From the NCBI GenBank assembly GCA_027486675.1, contig JAIXOQ010000030.1, positions 27,225-91,224 of the forward strand: a stretch of DNA of 64,000 bases, in the 5' to 3' direction. Shown piece by piece: positions 52,202-60,949 of this stretch. Under the pieces are notes generated by a model. The model searched no databases and had not been told where the DNA came from. It saw only the letters and a program-made list of their open reading frames with translations. Numbering within the stretch: position 1 is the stretch's first letter; every line of letters begins with the position of its first letter. This DNA is from Pseudomonadota bacterium. Lineage in GTDB: Bacteria; Bdellovibrionota; UBA1018; CAIMNF01. A program made the position numbers and the translations under genes.

Positions 52202-53390
52202 CGTGGACCCAGTGCCCCAGTTTTTCTTTTTTTGCCGTTAGATAAGCTCGAGCACGCGCTTTGATTGTGACTTTTGGAGAAACAACCTCCTTGATCTGAA
52301 TACCAAAACGTTCCATCGCCTTTTTCTTCATCGGATTCTGTGTCAGCAGGCGTGCATTCTTAATTCCAAGCGAGTGTAAAATTGCTGCTGCATCGCGGTA
52401 GTCCCTAAGGTCAGCCGGAAACCCAAGGGCAAGATTTGCTTCAACAGTATCTAGGCCTTTGTCCTGTAGAGCATACGCCTGAACTTTATTCCAAAGTCCG
52501 ATCCCACGGCCTTCATGATTCTTAAGGTAGATCACAAGACCATCCCCGGATGCCTGAATCCAGCGCAAAGACTCTTGAAGTTGCTCCCCACAGTCGCAAC
52601 GATCAGAACCCAAGACATCACCGGTTAAGCACTCAGAATGAATTCTAACCCAAGGACTGTCAGAGAATTTTGGAGTCGAGATCACTGCGTGTTCAACACT
52701 CTCGTGGGTGATCCGAAAGGCTTCAGCAAATAATCCACTATCTCCAGGAGCATACCGGGAAAAGAAGGGCACCCTTCCAGAGCGAGCGACAGAGTCCCCT
52801 TGCTCAATACGAATACGAATGATGTCTTCGATATATACGATTGGAATCTCATGCATCTCCGCAAAAGCTTTAAGGTCATGCTTACGCGCCATTGTTCCAT
52901 CTTCATTCATGATTTCGCAGATCACTGCGGCCGGCGAAAGACCCGCCATCTGACAAAGCTCAATCGCACCTTCCGTATGTCCTGGACGCTCAAGCACACC
53001 TCCCGCACGTGCTTTCAGTGGGAAAACATGACCGGGGGACACCAAAGAATTTGGGCCCGAAGATAGATCCGCTGCTACACGAATAGTGTGAGCACGATCG
53101 GCTGCACTAATCCCGGTACTTACGCCATCTTTGGCTTCAATCGACACGGTGAATGCAGTTTTTCTTGGGGTCCGATTCTCATTCACCATGGGCGGTAGGC
53201 CAAGCGCATCAATTCGATCCGGAGGCAGGGCTAAACAAACAAGCCCACACGCCTTATGAATCAGAAAATTAAGTTTCTCGGCAGTGGCAAATTGCGCGGC
53301 AAGAACAAGGTCACCCTCATTTTCTCGGTCAGCACTATCCACCAAAATAACAAAACCACCGTTCTTAAGAGCAGTTAAAGCGTCTTTCAT
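52194..53390 (-). CDS. ribBA: Bifunctional RibBA (DHBP synthase / GTP cyclohydrolase II)
   Basis: The N-terminal half (RibB) makes dihydroxybutanone phosphate: GFVILVDSADRENEGDLVLAAQ, RHTEGAIELC and the metal-site residues. The C-terminal half (RibA) opens GTP: SECLTGDVLGSDRCDCGEQL supplies the zinc cysteines, followed by YLKNHEGRGIGLWNK. ATG 53390 (MKDALTALKNG) is preferred to 53417, because a TATAAT box sits between the two. This gives 398 aa. Confidence 0.94.
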   Translation of the reverse strand: MKDALTALKNGGFVILVDSADRENEGDLVLAAQFATAEKLNFLIHKACGLVCLALPPDRIDALGLPPMVNENRTPRKTAFTVSIEAKDGVSTGISAADRAHTIRVAADLSSGPNSLVSPGHVFPLKARAGGVLERPGHTEGAIELCQMAGLSPAAVICEIMNEDGTMARKHDLKAFAEMHEIPIVYIEDIIRIRIEQGDSVARSGRVPFFSRYAPGDSGLFAEAFRITHESVEHAVISTPKFSDSPWVRIHSECLTGDVLGSDRCDCGEQLQESLRWIQASGDGLVIYLKNHEGRGIGLWNKVQAYALQDKGLDTVEANLALGFPADLRDYRDAAAILHSLGIKNARLLTQNPMKKKAMERFGIQIKEVVSPKVTIKARARAYLTAKKEKLGHWVHDA

Positions 53391-53399
53391 GTGGCGATC

Positions 53400-53405
53400 A
53401 TTATA
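53400..53405 (-). promoter_or_regulatory. Candidate -10 box directly upstream of ribBA
   Basis: A perfect TATAAT on the minus strand lies 9 bases before the ribBA ATG at 53390. No good -35 hexamer is found at 17 or 18 bases, and ribE ends 33 bases upstream. It may be an internal promoter giving a leaderless or nearly leaderless ribBA-ribH transcript. Confidence 0.35.
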
Positions 53406-53437
53406 GCGGAAAGACACTCACTAAATCTATGACTTTT

Positions 53438-54043
53438 TTACTCAGGATTAAGTAATGATTTTCGTTGCTCCCATACAAATTTGGCAAGCATGTCGTACTC
53501 CACATTGAGCTTCTGGCCCACCGGATAGGAGCCAAGACAGGTCTGAGTCCACGTGTGCGGGATGATCATGACGCGCACAGAGTTTTCAGTCTTTTGAGCC
53601 ACAGTGAGCGACACTCCATCCAAACAAATCGACCCCTTCGGAACGATGTAGCGAGCGAAGGAGGCTAAATCCTGAAATGTCAGCTCTAACCACCCCCCAC
53701 CCCCTTCGATCGGGGTGACGGCAATCAAGGTCGCAGTATCATCCACGTGGCCTGAGACAAAGTGACCCCCCAGTCGATCGGAAACTTTGAGGGCACGCTC
53801 AAGGTGCACAACATCAGCCACCCTAAGATTCCTTAAATTGGACACAGCCAGTGTCTCAGGGCCTAAATCAAAGAAGCAGGCCCCTTCCGCGAAGGAACTT
53901 ACGGTCAAGCAGACTCCATTGACTGCGATGCTCTCTCCCATCTCTAAATCAGGAAACGCTTGCGACACCTCCATGCGCTTGGACGCACCTTCTGATCGAA
54001 TAGAGAGCACCTTAGATAAGTCTGAAATGAGACCTGTAAACAT
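53438..54043 (-). CDS. ribE: Riboflavin synthase alpha subunit RibE
   Basis: RibE performs the last step of riboflavin synthesis. The 201-aa protein has two lumazine-binding repeats: MFTGLISDLSKVLSI with GESIAVNGVCLTV, and HFVSGHVDDTATLIAV with GSICLDGVSLTVAQK. The position and order ribE-ribBA-ribH is common. It starts 8 bases after the lolC/E-like gene. Confidence 0.94.
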   Translation of the reverse strand: MFTGLISDLSKVLSIRSEGASKRMEVSQAFPDLEMGESIAVNGVCLTVSSFAEGACFFDLGPETLAVSNLRNLRVADVVHLERALKVSDRLGGHFVSGHVDDTATLIAVTPIEGGGGWLELTFQDLASFARYIVPKGSICLDGVSLTVAQKTENSVRVMIIPHTWTQTCLGSYPVGQKLNVEYDMLAKFVWEQRKSLLNPE

Positions 54044-54051
54044 AGAACTAA

Positions 54052-55329
54052 TTAAACTCCGTGTCTTTTGAGAGCCTCAACCGGAGTGAAGCGCCCTGAA
54101 CGTTTTGCAGGAAACCAAGCCGCGATGAGAACTATCGTGATCGAAACTGCTGCGGTGATAAAAAATGTCGAAAACTCTACGGCAACGGGAAGATGCCGAT
54201 CAAAATAAATCTCGGGAAGCGCAATGATCGAGACGTTTCTTAAAACAAGAACGATGCCTGCGGAAACCAATAGCCCACCAAGGACGCCCCAGCCTCCTAG
54301 ACGCGCGCCTTGAAGAAAAAATAGACGAGTCACTTTGGCTTCAGTTGAACCCAGCGTGCGCAAAATTCCAATCTCCCTGCGTTTCTCCTGAACCAAAAGA
54401 GAAAGTGTGGAAACAATATTCAAGGCAGCGATCAAAACTGCAAAAGCAAGCACAACAAACATCGCCATTCGCTCTAATTTCATACTATAAAATAACGCCG
54501 CATTCTGATCCCGCCAGCTTTGCACTTCGGCGATGTTCTTAAGGTTGATCTTTAATTTGGATGCTAAGGTTAATGCGTCCTCAGGTTTTGGTAGAAAGAT
54601 TTCAAGCTGCGTGATCCGACCTCTCGTTTTTGATATGACCTCGGCTTCCGCAAGCGAAGTGTAAGCAGTTGCCAATTCTTGATCCGGAACACCTGACGAA
54701 TAAATGCCTGCCACTACAAAACGCCGAAACCTTGGAATGGAGCCGAGCGGTCCCTCAGACACACTTGGGTTCACCACAGTGATGAAATCCCCTGGGATAA
54801 CGCTTAAGTCGTAAGCGAGTTCTTTTCCGATAAAGAGTCGCGGATAGGGGTTAGCGTTCGGACTGTCGCGGTCGACGAGCATTTGTGGCATCGCGGATTC
54901 GACAAGAGTCTGAGAAACTCGGCGCAACCCTTCTGCATCTACACCCTTCACAACCGCGCCTAAAGTCTTTCCACCCGAACGAAGGATCACCTCAAGTGCG
55001 AGCGTTGGAGTCGTTTGCAAATCCCTAAGTACGGGGGCTGAAATCATCTCATTGAGATCTACAGTACCGGCTCGGTACGTATCCGTTCCCGGGAGCGGAC
55101 GCACGATCACCTGGGCTGCACTCCCCATGATTCGCTTTTCTAGCTCGAGCTGAAACCCCTTCATAACGGATACCACCACGATAATGGAAGCAACTCCCAC
55201 CCCGGTGCCCAAAATCGAAAGCCACGCACTGAGACCTAAAAAGCTCAGGCCCTTTCGTGAGGCCATCATTCGACGGCCCACCCAAAGAATCCAAGCCGAA
55301 ACCCGCGGCTCGGTGCGACTAAGTCGCAC
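54052..55329 (-). CDS. lolC: Lipoprotein-releasing ABC transporter permease (LolC/LolE type)
   Basis: The 425-aa protein has the FtsX/MacB-like architecture. One transmembrane helix near 35-55 (WLSILGTGVGVASIIVVVSVMKGF) is followed by a large periplasmic domain (to about residue 290) and three helices in the C-terminal third (FVVLAFAVLIAALNIVSTLSLLVQEKRREIGILRTLGSTE and others). The LolC/E family releases lipoproteins from the inner membrane with LolD. No LolD gene is next to it here. It overlaps the fadJ-like stop by 11 bases. Confidence 0.88.
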   Translation of the reverse strand: MRLSRTEPRVSAWILWVGRRMMASRKGLSFLGLSAWLSILGTGVGVASIIVVVSVMKGFQLELEKRIMGSAAQVIVRPLPGTDTYRAGTVDLNEMISAPVLRDLQTTPTLALEVILRSGGKTLGAVVKGVDAEGLRRVSQTLVESAMPQMLVDRDSPNANPYPRLFIGKELAYDLSVIPGDFITVVNPSVSEGPLGSIPRFRRFVVAGIYSSGVPDQELATAYTSLAEAEVISKTRGRITQLEIFLPKPEDALTLASKLKINLKNIAEVQSWRDQNAALFYSMKLERMAMFVVLAFAVLIAALNIVSTLSLLVQEKRREIGILRTLGSTEAKVTRLFFLQGARLGGWGVLGGLLVSAGIVLVLRNVSIIALPEIYFDRHLPVAVEFSTFFITAAVSITIVLIAAWFPAKRSGRFTPVEALKRHGV

Positions 55330-57538
55330 CGTAGAAACCTCGACCCGTTTTAGAAAGAACGACTAAGGCCTCGGAAGGAGCAAAACGAGGACCCACTATT
55401 TTTTCTAACTCAGAAAGTCTTTCCACAATCGAGCCCAAGCCCCGTGCATCGGCATAGCGTGCAAGCCCGCCCCGAAAGGGTGGAAAACCAGTACCCATGA
55501 TCATCGCGAGATCAAGATCTGCAGCACTCCCCACAACCTTTTCTGAGAGGCATCGCGCTGCCTCATTCACCATGCCTAAAATGCATCGATCGAGGATCTC
55601 CTCACTCCCCATCTCCTGGGATGAGGTCGTGGTCCCGAGGACTGTATAGATCTCTGGGTCAAGTTTCTTCACCTTCTTTGGACCTTCGTAAACATAGAAT
55701 CCACGCACCGTCTTCTTGCCCAACCACTTTTTCTCAATCAGCTTTCCAAAAGCATCCGGGGCAACCATACGCTCCCCGAAAGCAGCACGTAAAATTCCTG
55801 CGACCTTTTCACCTACGTCTAGACCCACTTCATCGATAAGTTCGATGGGGCCCATAGGCATACCAAAATCAAGAAGCACTGCGTCGATCTTGTCGATCTT
55901 CACTCCGCTCACCAGCAAAGTCGCAGCCTCTGCTAAGTAAGGCATGAGCAGCCGATTGACCAAGAATCCGGCGGAATCTTTAACAACGACAGGCATCTTC
56001 CCAAGCTGCTTACAAACTTGATAAGTGAGCGCAATTGCGTCATCCGAACTTTTCGTCCCACGGATCACTTCCACAAGCGGCATGCGGTGGACGGGATTAA
56101 AAAAATGCATCCCTACAAATCGTTCAGGATACTTAAAGGCAGTCTGCATCTCTGAGATCGAAAGCGACGAGGTATTTGAGGCAATCACGGTTCCTTGACC
56201 AACATGATTCTCAAGTTCAGCTAGAACACTCTTCTTCACGTCCATCTTTTCAATCACGGCCTCTACCACCAGCTCGGCTTTTTTAAAGCCATCGTAATTG
56301 AGTGTCGGTGTGATCAGATTGAGTTTTTGATCAAATTGTCTCTGAGTGATCGCGCGTTTCTTGAGAGACTTTTTAAATAAAGACAATGCTGATGCAACCC
56401 CTAGTTCCAAGGCAGGGCTTGCGATATCTTTCATCTCGACGGCTACTCCCTTATCGGCAAAGAGTTGAGCGATCCCCCCACCCATGACACCAGCTCCTAC
56501 GACACCTGCGCTTTCTATCTTCACTTCCGCATGTTCGGTCGATGCACTCACAGAAACACCATTTGATTTTTTAATCGCTTCGGTCATGAAGAACAGTTGG
56601 ATTAGATTTTTTGAGATGTCAGTTGCCGCGACACGGCCAAACCCCTGAGCTTCACGCTTCAGTGCAAGGTCTCGCTCTTCACCTTGAAAGAATTTTCTAT
56701 ACCCAGTCCCTACCGATTCGATCACATCAATCGCTTCTAAAACAGCCGGGTACTGTCCTTTGGTTTTTGCCATCACACCTGCACGTGCTTTGCTGAAGAT
56801 CACCTTGCGGCCCGCCCAAGTGCTTTCCATGAGGCTACCTGCAAGGCCTCCGATGCCGCCGAGCTTGGGTTCAGTCCCAATGCGGGATCCAGACTTAAGG
56901 CGCGGCAGCTCTCTCGTGATCCACGCGAGTGTGTTTGCTTCGAAGTCCTCTTTTTCGAGCAGCGCATCTACGAGTCCGAGCTTGTAGGCCTTTTCGCCGA
57001 CAAGCGTTTTCCCTGCCAGGATGAGCTCAAGAGACTGGGCGATCCCGACCTTCCACGGCATACGTACACATCCCCCCATTCCAGGGATAATCCCGAGCAA
57101 AGTTTCAGGAAGGCCGATGCGCGCCTGTGGATTTTTAGATATGACGATTGCAGTACTTGCCAGTGAAAGCTCACAACCTCCGCCCATACAAGTGCCGTCA
57201 ATGGCCACTACTTTAGGAAATGGCAAATCCTCCCAAAGATCGATCAACTTTTGACCCGCCCGAGCCAGCTCAGTCGCCTCCTCGGCATTTCGTGCAGACT
57301 GAATGAGATTGATATCCGCGCCTGCGATGAAATTACCCTTTTTGCCTGAGGTCAAAAGTAATACATCCGTTTTTACTGCGTTCTTTTTGAGCTCTGAAAG
57401 AAGCTCCGCAAATTCATTCATCACCAGGCGGTTGAACTTATTTACTTTCTCGCCTTCAAGGTCAAAGACGACATGAGCGACTTTGATATCTGATAGAGGA
57501 CGATAACTCAGACGAAATGCTTTTTCGGTAAGGGCCAT
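55319..57538 (-). CDS. fadJ: Fatty-acid oxidation multifunctional enzyme (enoyl-CoA hydratase / 3-hydroxyacyl-CoA dehydrogenase)
   Basis: The 739-aa protein is a fusion. The N-terminal crotonase domain has FIAGADINLI, AIDGTCMGGGCELSLAS and GLPETLLGIIPGMGGCVRMP. The central NAD-binding domain has GAGVMGGGIAQLFADKG, ASNTSSLSISEMQ and FVGMHFFNPVHRMPLVEVI. Two C-terminal helical domains follow (KDSAGFLVNRLLMPYLAEA). It is the alpha subunit of FadJ/FadB type; no thiolase beta subunit is adjacent. It belongs to the minus-strand envelope and lipid run. Confidence 0.93.
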   Translation of the reverse strand: MALTEKAFRLSYRPLSDIKVAHVVFDLEGEKVNKFNRLVMNEFAELLSELKKNAVKTDVLLLTSGKKGNFIAGADINLIQSARNAEEATELARAGQKLIDLWEDLPFPKVVAIDGTCMGGGCELSLASTAIVISKNPQARIGLPETLLGIIPGMGGCVRMPWKVGIAQSLELILAGKTLVGEKAYKLGLVDALLEKEDFEANTLAWITRELPRLKSGSRIGTEPKLGGIGGLAGSLMESTWAGRKVIFSKARAGVMAKTKGQYPAVLEAIDVIESVGTGYRKFFQGEERDLALKREAQGFGRVAATDISKNLIQLFFMTEAIKKSNGVSVSASTEHAEVKIESAGVVGAGVMGGGIAQLFADKGVAVEMKDIASPALELGVASALSLFKKSLKKRAITQRQFDQKLNLITPTLNYDGFKKAELVVEAVIEKMDVKKSVLAELENHVGQGTVIASNTSSLSISEMQTAFKYPERFVGMHFFNPVHRMPLVEVIRGTKSSDDAIALTYQVCKQLGKMPVVVKDSAGFLVNRLLMPYLAEAATLLVSGVKIDKIDAVLLDFGMPMGPIELIDEVGLDVGEKVAGILRAAFGERMVAPDAFGKLIEKKWLGKKTVRGFYVYEGPKKVKKLDPEIYTVLGTTTSSQEMGSEEILDRCILGMVNEAARCLSEKVVGSAADLDLAMIMGTGFPPFRGGLARYADARGLGSIVERLSELEKIVGPRFAPSEALVVLSKTGRGFYGAT

Positions 57539-57552
57539 AGCTCAAAAGTTTA

Positions 57553-58758
57553 TTACGCTTTGCGCTCGATCGAAACCGGAACGTGATCCATGAAAGACTT
57601 CGTGAGAGCGCGACTTGCCCAAACCCCACCCTCCTCTTCAATCTGAGGGCCGATTGGCCAAATAGAAGACTGAACCCACTGTTTTGTATCGACCGGTGGC
57701 CAGATGAGAAGTTCATATGGAATCTGAGCCACATCTTGAAAAGGATAGGCTTCAGGCAGATCCAGCTGCTCAGCTTGTTCATGATCCCTGACATCAGGCA
57801 GCATCCGGATCAAATTGTACTCTAGAAAGGGAAACACACGAGCGAGGGCCGCAAGTAGCCTTTGAGCAATCTTACGCTGGTATTCTCGGTCTAAAGTCTG
57901 CTGCTGCAAGGGTAGAGAAGTACGGACAAAGATGATGCGTTGACCCGCGTCGGAGAGGCCATAGACCGCAGGCGAACTCCACTCCACTTCAATGGTCGGG
58001 GCGTTTGCCGAGGCGAGCAAAAAAGACTGCGGCGCACCCGCTGGGATTGCATCTTCTCGCACGCTGAGGCCTATCGAAAACTTCCATCCCAGCGGCAACG
58101 GCACCCTTTTCTTTTGTGCCGATGAGCTACTTGCCGTTTGGTGGATCTGAGAGGCCAACGTAGAAAGGTCGCTCGACACGAGCAACTTGCGCGTCGATAC
58201 CATCTTCCCGTCCCCTTCCACTTGTATGCCGACGAGGTGTTGTTTCTCTAAGAAAACCCTAGAAAGGGAAGAGTTCCTAAGCACCGTGACGCCCGCTGAT
58301 TCAGCGCGCTTCATCCACGTTTCACAAAGGCGAAACTTCCCGATCGGAAGCACTCCTAGGCCTGAAACGAGCGCCTCTGCGGTATCCACTTCAGATGCGA
58401 GCAGCAATCTTGCGTCGTGCCCACGGTAGAGATAATTTAAGCCCCGGATTGAGTCGGCATCATAATTTGCACGACCATTCACTTTTATTCTAGAGTTTTG
58501 CGTCACAAACTGGAACTGAGCCTCTGAAATAGAGCGTGCGCCATCCTCGTGTCCAAGCTCCTGCAAAATGATTCGATGTTCAAAGTCGATCAGCTGTCCA
58601 TTGCGACTTGAAATGAAGGGCTTACATCGAGACTCTCCACCTAAAAGCAAAACCCTCTTGCCGGATTCGGCCATGCGAAGAGCAGCCCACACACCCATCA
58701 AATTTGGGCCAGTGATCACTGCGTCGTAGCGGTTTTCAATAGATGCCATATGCTTCAC
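57553..58758 (-). CDS. FAD/NAD(P)-binding oxidoreductase-like protein of unknown function
   Basis: The 401-aa protein starts with a Rossmann-like fold reminiscent of phytoene-desaturase/amine-oxidase proteins, with a degenerate dinucleotide motif (DAVITGPNLMGVWAALRMAESGKRVLLLGGE) lacking the second glycine pattern. The middle has SSDLSTLASQIHQ. The substrate is unknown, and FAD binding should be considered uncertain. It sits 8 bases downstream of the Kdo transferase gene and 14 bases upstream of fadJ. Confidence 0.65.
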   Translation of the reverse strand: MKHMASIENRYDAVITGPNLMGVWAALRMAESGKRVLLLGGESRCKPFISSRNGQLIDFEHRIILQELGHEDGARSISEAQFQFVTQNSRIKVNGRANYDADSIRGLNYLYRGHDARLLLASEVDTAEALVSGLGVLPIGKFRLCETWMKRAESAGVTVLRNSSLSRVFLEKQHLVGIQVEGDGKMVSTRKLLVSSDLSTLASQIHQTASSSSAQKKRVPLPLGWKFSIGLSVREDAIPAGAPQSFLLASANAPTIEVEWSSPAVYGLSDAGQRIIFVRTSLPLQQQTLDREYQRKIAQRLLAALARVFPFLEYNLIRMLPDVRDHEQAEQLDLPEAYPFQDVAQIPYELLIWPPVDTKQWVQSSIWPIGPQIEEEGGVWASRALTKSFMDHVPVSIERKA

Positions 58759-58766
58759 GTTAAACG

Positions 58767-59930
58767 CTACAGAAGGGACTGGATACGCTCAAGAATGACT
58801 TCCGTGGCCCCAAGTTTTTCTCTCCAAATCTCAAGAAACTTCTCTCGCTCCATTAGGCTAGCTTGGCTGAGGCCACGAAGAATGAGCGGGGCAACGTCTT
58901 GCGGCCGCTCCGCAAGACGGAGCTGTCCTGATTCGCGCAGCCAACGTGTCTCTGAAAAAGTTTCGGCCCTATGACTCCCCGCCACAATGCTGACCCCATA
59001 AGCCGCAGGCTCAATAACGGAATGAATCCCTTTTCCAAACCCACCTCCGACATAGGCTAAATCGGCGAGCGCATAGAGCTCTGCGAGAACCCCATACTCT
59101 GCGCACATGCGCAGAGATGGATAGGGTTTTATGATTCGGCTGAGTAGATCAAGATTTGCAACCCCAAGATCATGCGGCACCACCAACAAACAAAGTGAAG
59201 GATCCGTAAAAATGGGGGAAAGTGCCTTCAAATCCACTTCCCATGCATTGCCGACAATCAGTAACTTTCGATCTTTCTTCCATGAAAAGATCTCTTCCTT
59301 AAGAGCTTCGGCGCGAACATTCTTTATTTTCTTTCGCTCCTCCATACGCTCAAGCCGAGGATCCCCCGCCAAACTAGTCTGGGCTTCTGAAAACTGAGTC
59401 AGCAGACTGAGTTCAGCTTCCCGACTGATTGCAAAAAAGATCAATCGTGGCTGGCTCACGTTAAAAAGCGCCAATGCCCGACGGACCCACACTAACGAAG
59501 AACGTGGTTCGGCATTTACAAGGGCCAGAGGAATACAGAGGTCACTCAGTGCCGCCCACAAGCTCGGCCAGGCTTCATAGCGGTTTGAGATACACACTTT
59601 TGGACGATACTCGCGAAGAAGTTGCCTCCAACCCTGCTCCTGGGGTGAGCTTCCACAATAACTGACTCGGTCGAGCTGCTCTTTGGACAGCGAAGCAAGA
59701 AACCCTTCCGCAAATTTTTTCGCAGACTCACTAAAAAAAGAAATCCCCACTCGCCCATCTCGCTTGAGCCACTCCACTGCAAGCGGCCGCAGAGATTCCC
59801 ACTCACCAGCACTCGCAGCGTGGAACCAAAAAAGATCCTGTCCACCCACACTTGGGCTCGAGCGAAGAAGGAAACGATTGCGTCGATCGAGCTTGAGGCT
59901 GAGCCACTCCCAGAGTTGCCTGAAAATCAT
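58767..59930 (-). CDS. waaA: 3-deoxy-D-manno-octulosonic acid (Kdo) transferase WaaA
   Basis: WaaA adds Kdo to lipid A at the inner membrane. The 387-aa glycosyltransferase has the N-terminal motif FWFHAASAGEWESLRPLAVEW (about 33-53), VCISNRYEAWPSLWAAL, GSSLVWVRRAL, LLIVGNAWEVDL and the C-terminal donor-site motif YVGGGFGKGIHSVIEPAAYG followed by FSETRWLRESG. The initial hydrophobic anchor is short. It overlaps the GT9 gene by 4 bases. Confidence 0.92.
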   Translation of the reverse strand: MIFRQLWEWLSLKLDRRNRFLLRSSPSVGGQDLFWFHAASAGEWESLRPLAVEWLKRDGRVGISFFSESAKKFAEGFLASLSKEQLDRVSYCGSSPQEQGWRQLLREYRPKVCISNRYEAWPSLWAALSDLCIPLALVNAEPRSSLVWVRRALALFNVSQPRLIFFAISREAELSLLTQFSEAQTSLAGDPRLERMEERKKIKNVRAEALKEEIFSWKKDRKLLIVGNAWEVDLKALSPIFTDPSLCLLVVPHDLGVANLDLLSRIIKPYPSLRMCAEYGVLAELYALADLAYVGGGFGKGIHSVIEPAAYGVSIVAGSHRAETFSETRWLRESGQLRLAERPQDVAPLILRGLSQASLMEREKFLEIWREKLGATEVILERIQSLL

Positions 59931-60949
59931 TTGAGAACAGCCTTAATGGCTCTTTGAACCTGTATTGGGGTAATGGTCTTCATGCAGAGGTAGCGCTCAT
60001 CCGCGATCCGAAAACAAGCCGTGCCATCCTTTGAGCAAGGCCTACACCAGAGGTCTGCTCCAACGCTCAGACTTTCCCTCTTTCTAGGACCAAATCCGGT
60101 GTCTTCATGGGTTGGTCCAAAGAGGACGACCACTGGAATATCAATGGCCTCTGCAAGATGCGAAAGACCCGTATCCACGGTTACAAGTACCTTGGATTCC
60201 TGCAGCCCACCCACGGCACTGGCAAGAGAAGGCCCGACTGAAAGTTTTGATTCTACTTCGATCCCTAGTTTTTTTAAGCGCGCAAGCACTGCGACACTCG
60301 ATGCGTCCTGAGTAGCACCAACCACAACAATAGGTGCTTTGAGTCGTTGACAAAGATCTACCCAGCTATCGACTGACCATTCTTTTCCAGGCCACCTTGA
60401 AGACGGCATAATCGCAATCTTATTTCGCTGAAGGCCGCTCGCCTGATAAACGCTTCCCCACTGAGGAAGATTTGGAAGCGCTTTTACAAATCTTCCGCCA
60501 CGCGTTAGACCGAGCCTAAGCGCAACCTCTGCTGCGCGTACTCTTAAAGGCCGCGGACGCAATTTTTTTGGGCAAAGTCTCTTTAAGAAAAAAAAGGCAA
60601 AACTACGAAGTCTTTCTTTCTGAAGGCCCCGCACTCGGGCCTCACGAGGAAGCCAAAAAGGGGAAATCACTCGTGCCACAAAGGTGCGGAGCGTGCAGTG
60701 TAAATCGGCGACGAACTCAAACTTCTCTTGCTTCAGAAGCAGCAGGAGATGGATCCATGCAGGGAGTGAGACCTTGCCCTGAAGAGGGATAATTTTTTTT
60801 ACTTTGGGATGGCCATGAAGGACATCAGCGAAGGCGGCCTTGACGACCCAGGTCACCTCAACGTCAGGCGCCAACTCATCTAAGAATGCTGTGGAAAGAA
60901 TCACATCACCGAGAGAGGAAAGCCTAAAAACGAGTACTTTTCGCTTCAT
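59927..60949 (-). CDS. Glycosyltransferase family 9 (ADP-heptose:LPS heptosyltransferase-like)
   Basis: The 340-aa protein has the GT9 signature: KVLVFRLSSLGDVILSTAFL at the start, IAIMPSSRWPGKEWSVDSWVDLC in the donor domain, VTVDTGLSHLAEAIDIPVVVLFGPT and the C-terminal WCRPCSKDGTACFR with three cysteines. It probably extends the LPS inner core. It overlaps the DUF4097-like gene upstream and waaA downstream, each by 4 bases. Confidence 0.9.
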   Translation of the reverse strand: MKRKVLVFRLSSLGDVILSTAFLDELAPDVEVTWVVKAAFADVLHGHPKVKKIIPLQGKVSLPAWIHLLLLLKQEKFEFVADLHCTLRTFVARVISPFWLPREARVRGLQKERLRSFAFFFLKRLCPKKLRPRPLRVRAAEVALRLGLTRGGRFVKALPNLPQWGSVYQASGLQRNKIAIMPSSRWPGKEWSVDSWVDLCQRLKAPIVVVGATQDASSVAVLARLKKLGIEVESKLSVGPSLASAVGGLQESKVLVTVDTGLSHLAEAIDIPVVVLFGPTHEDTGFGPRKRESLSVGADLWCRPCSKDGTACFRIADERYLCMKTITPIQVQRAIKAVLK

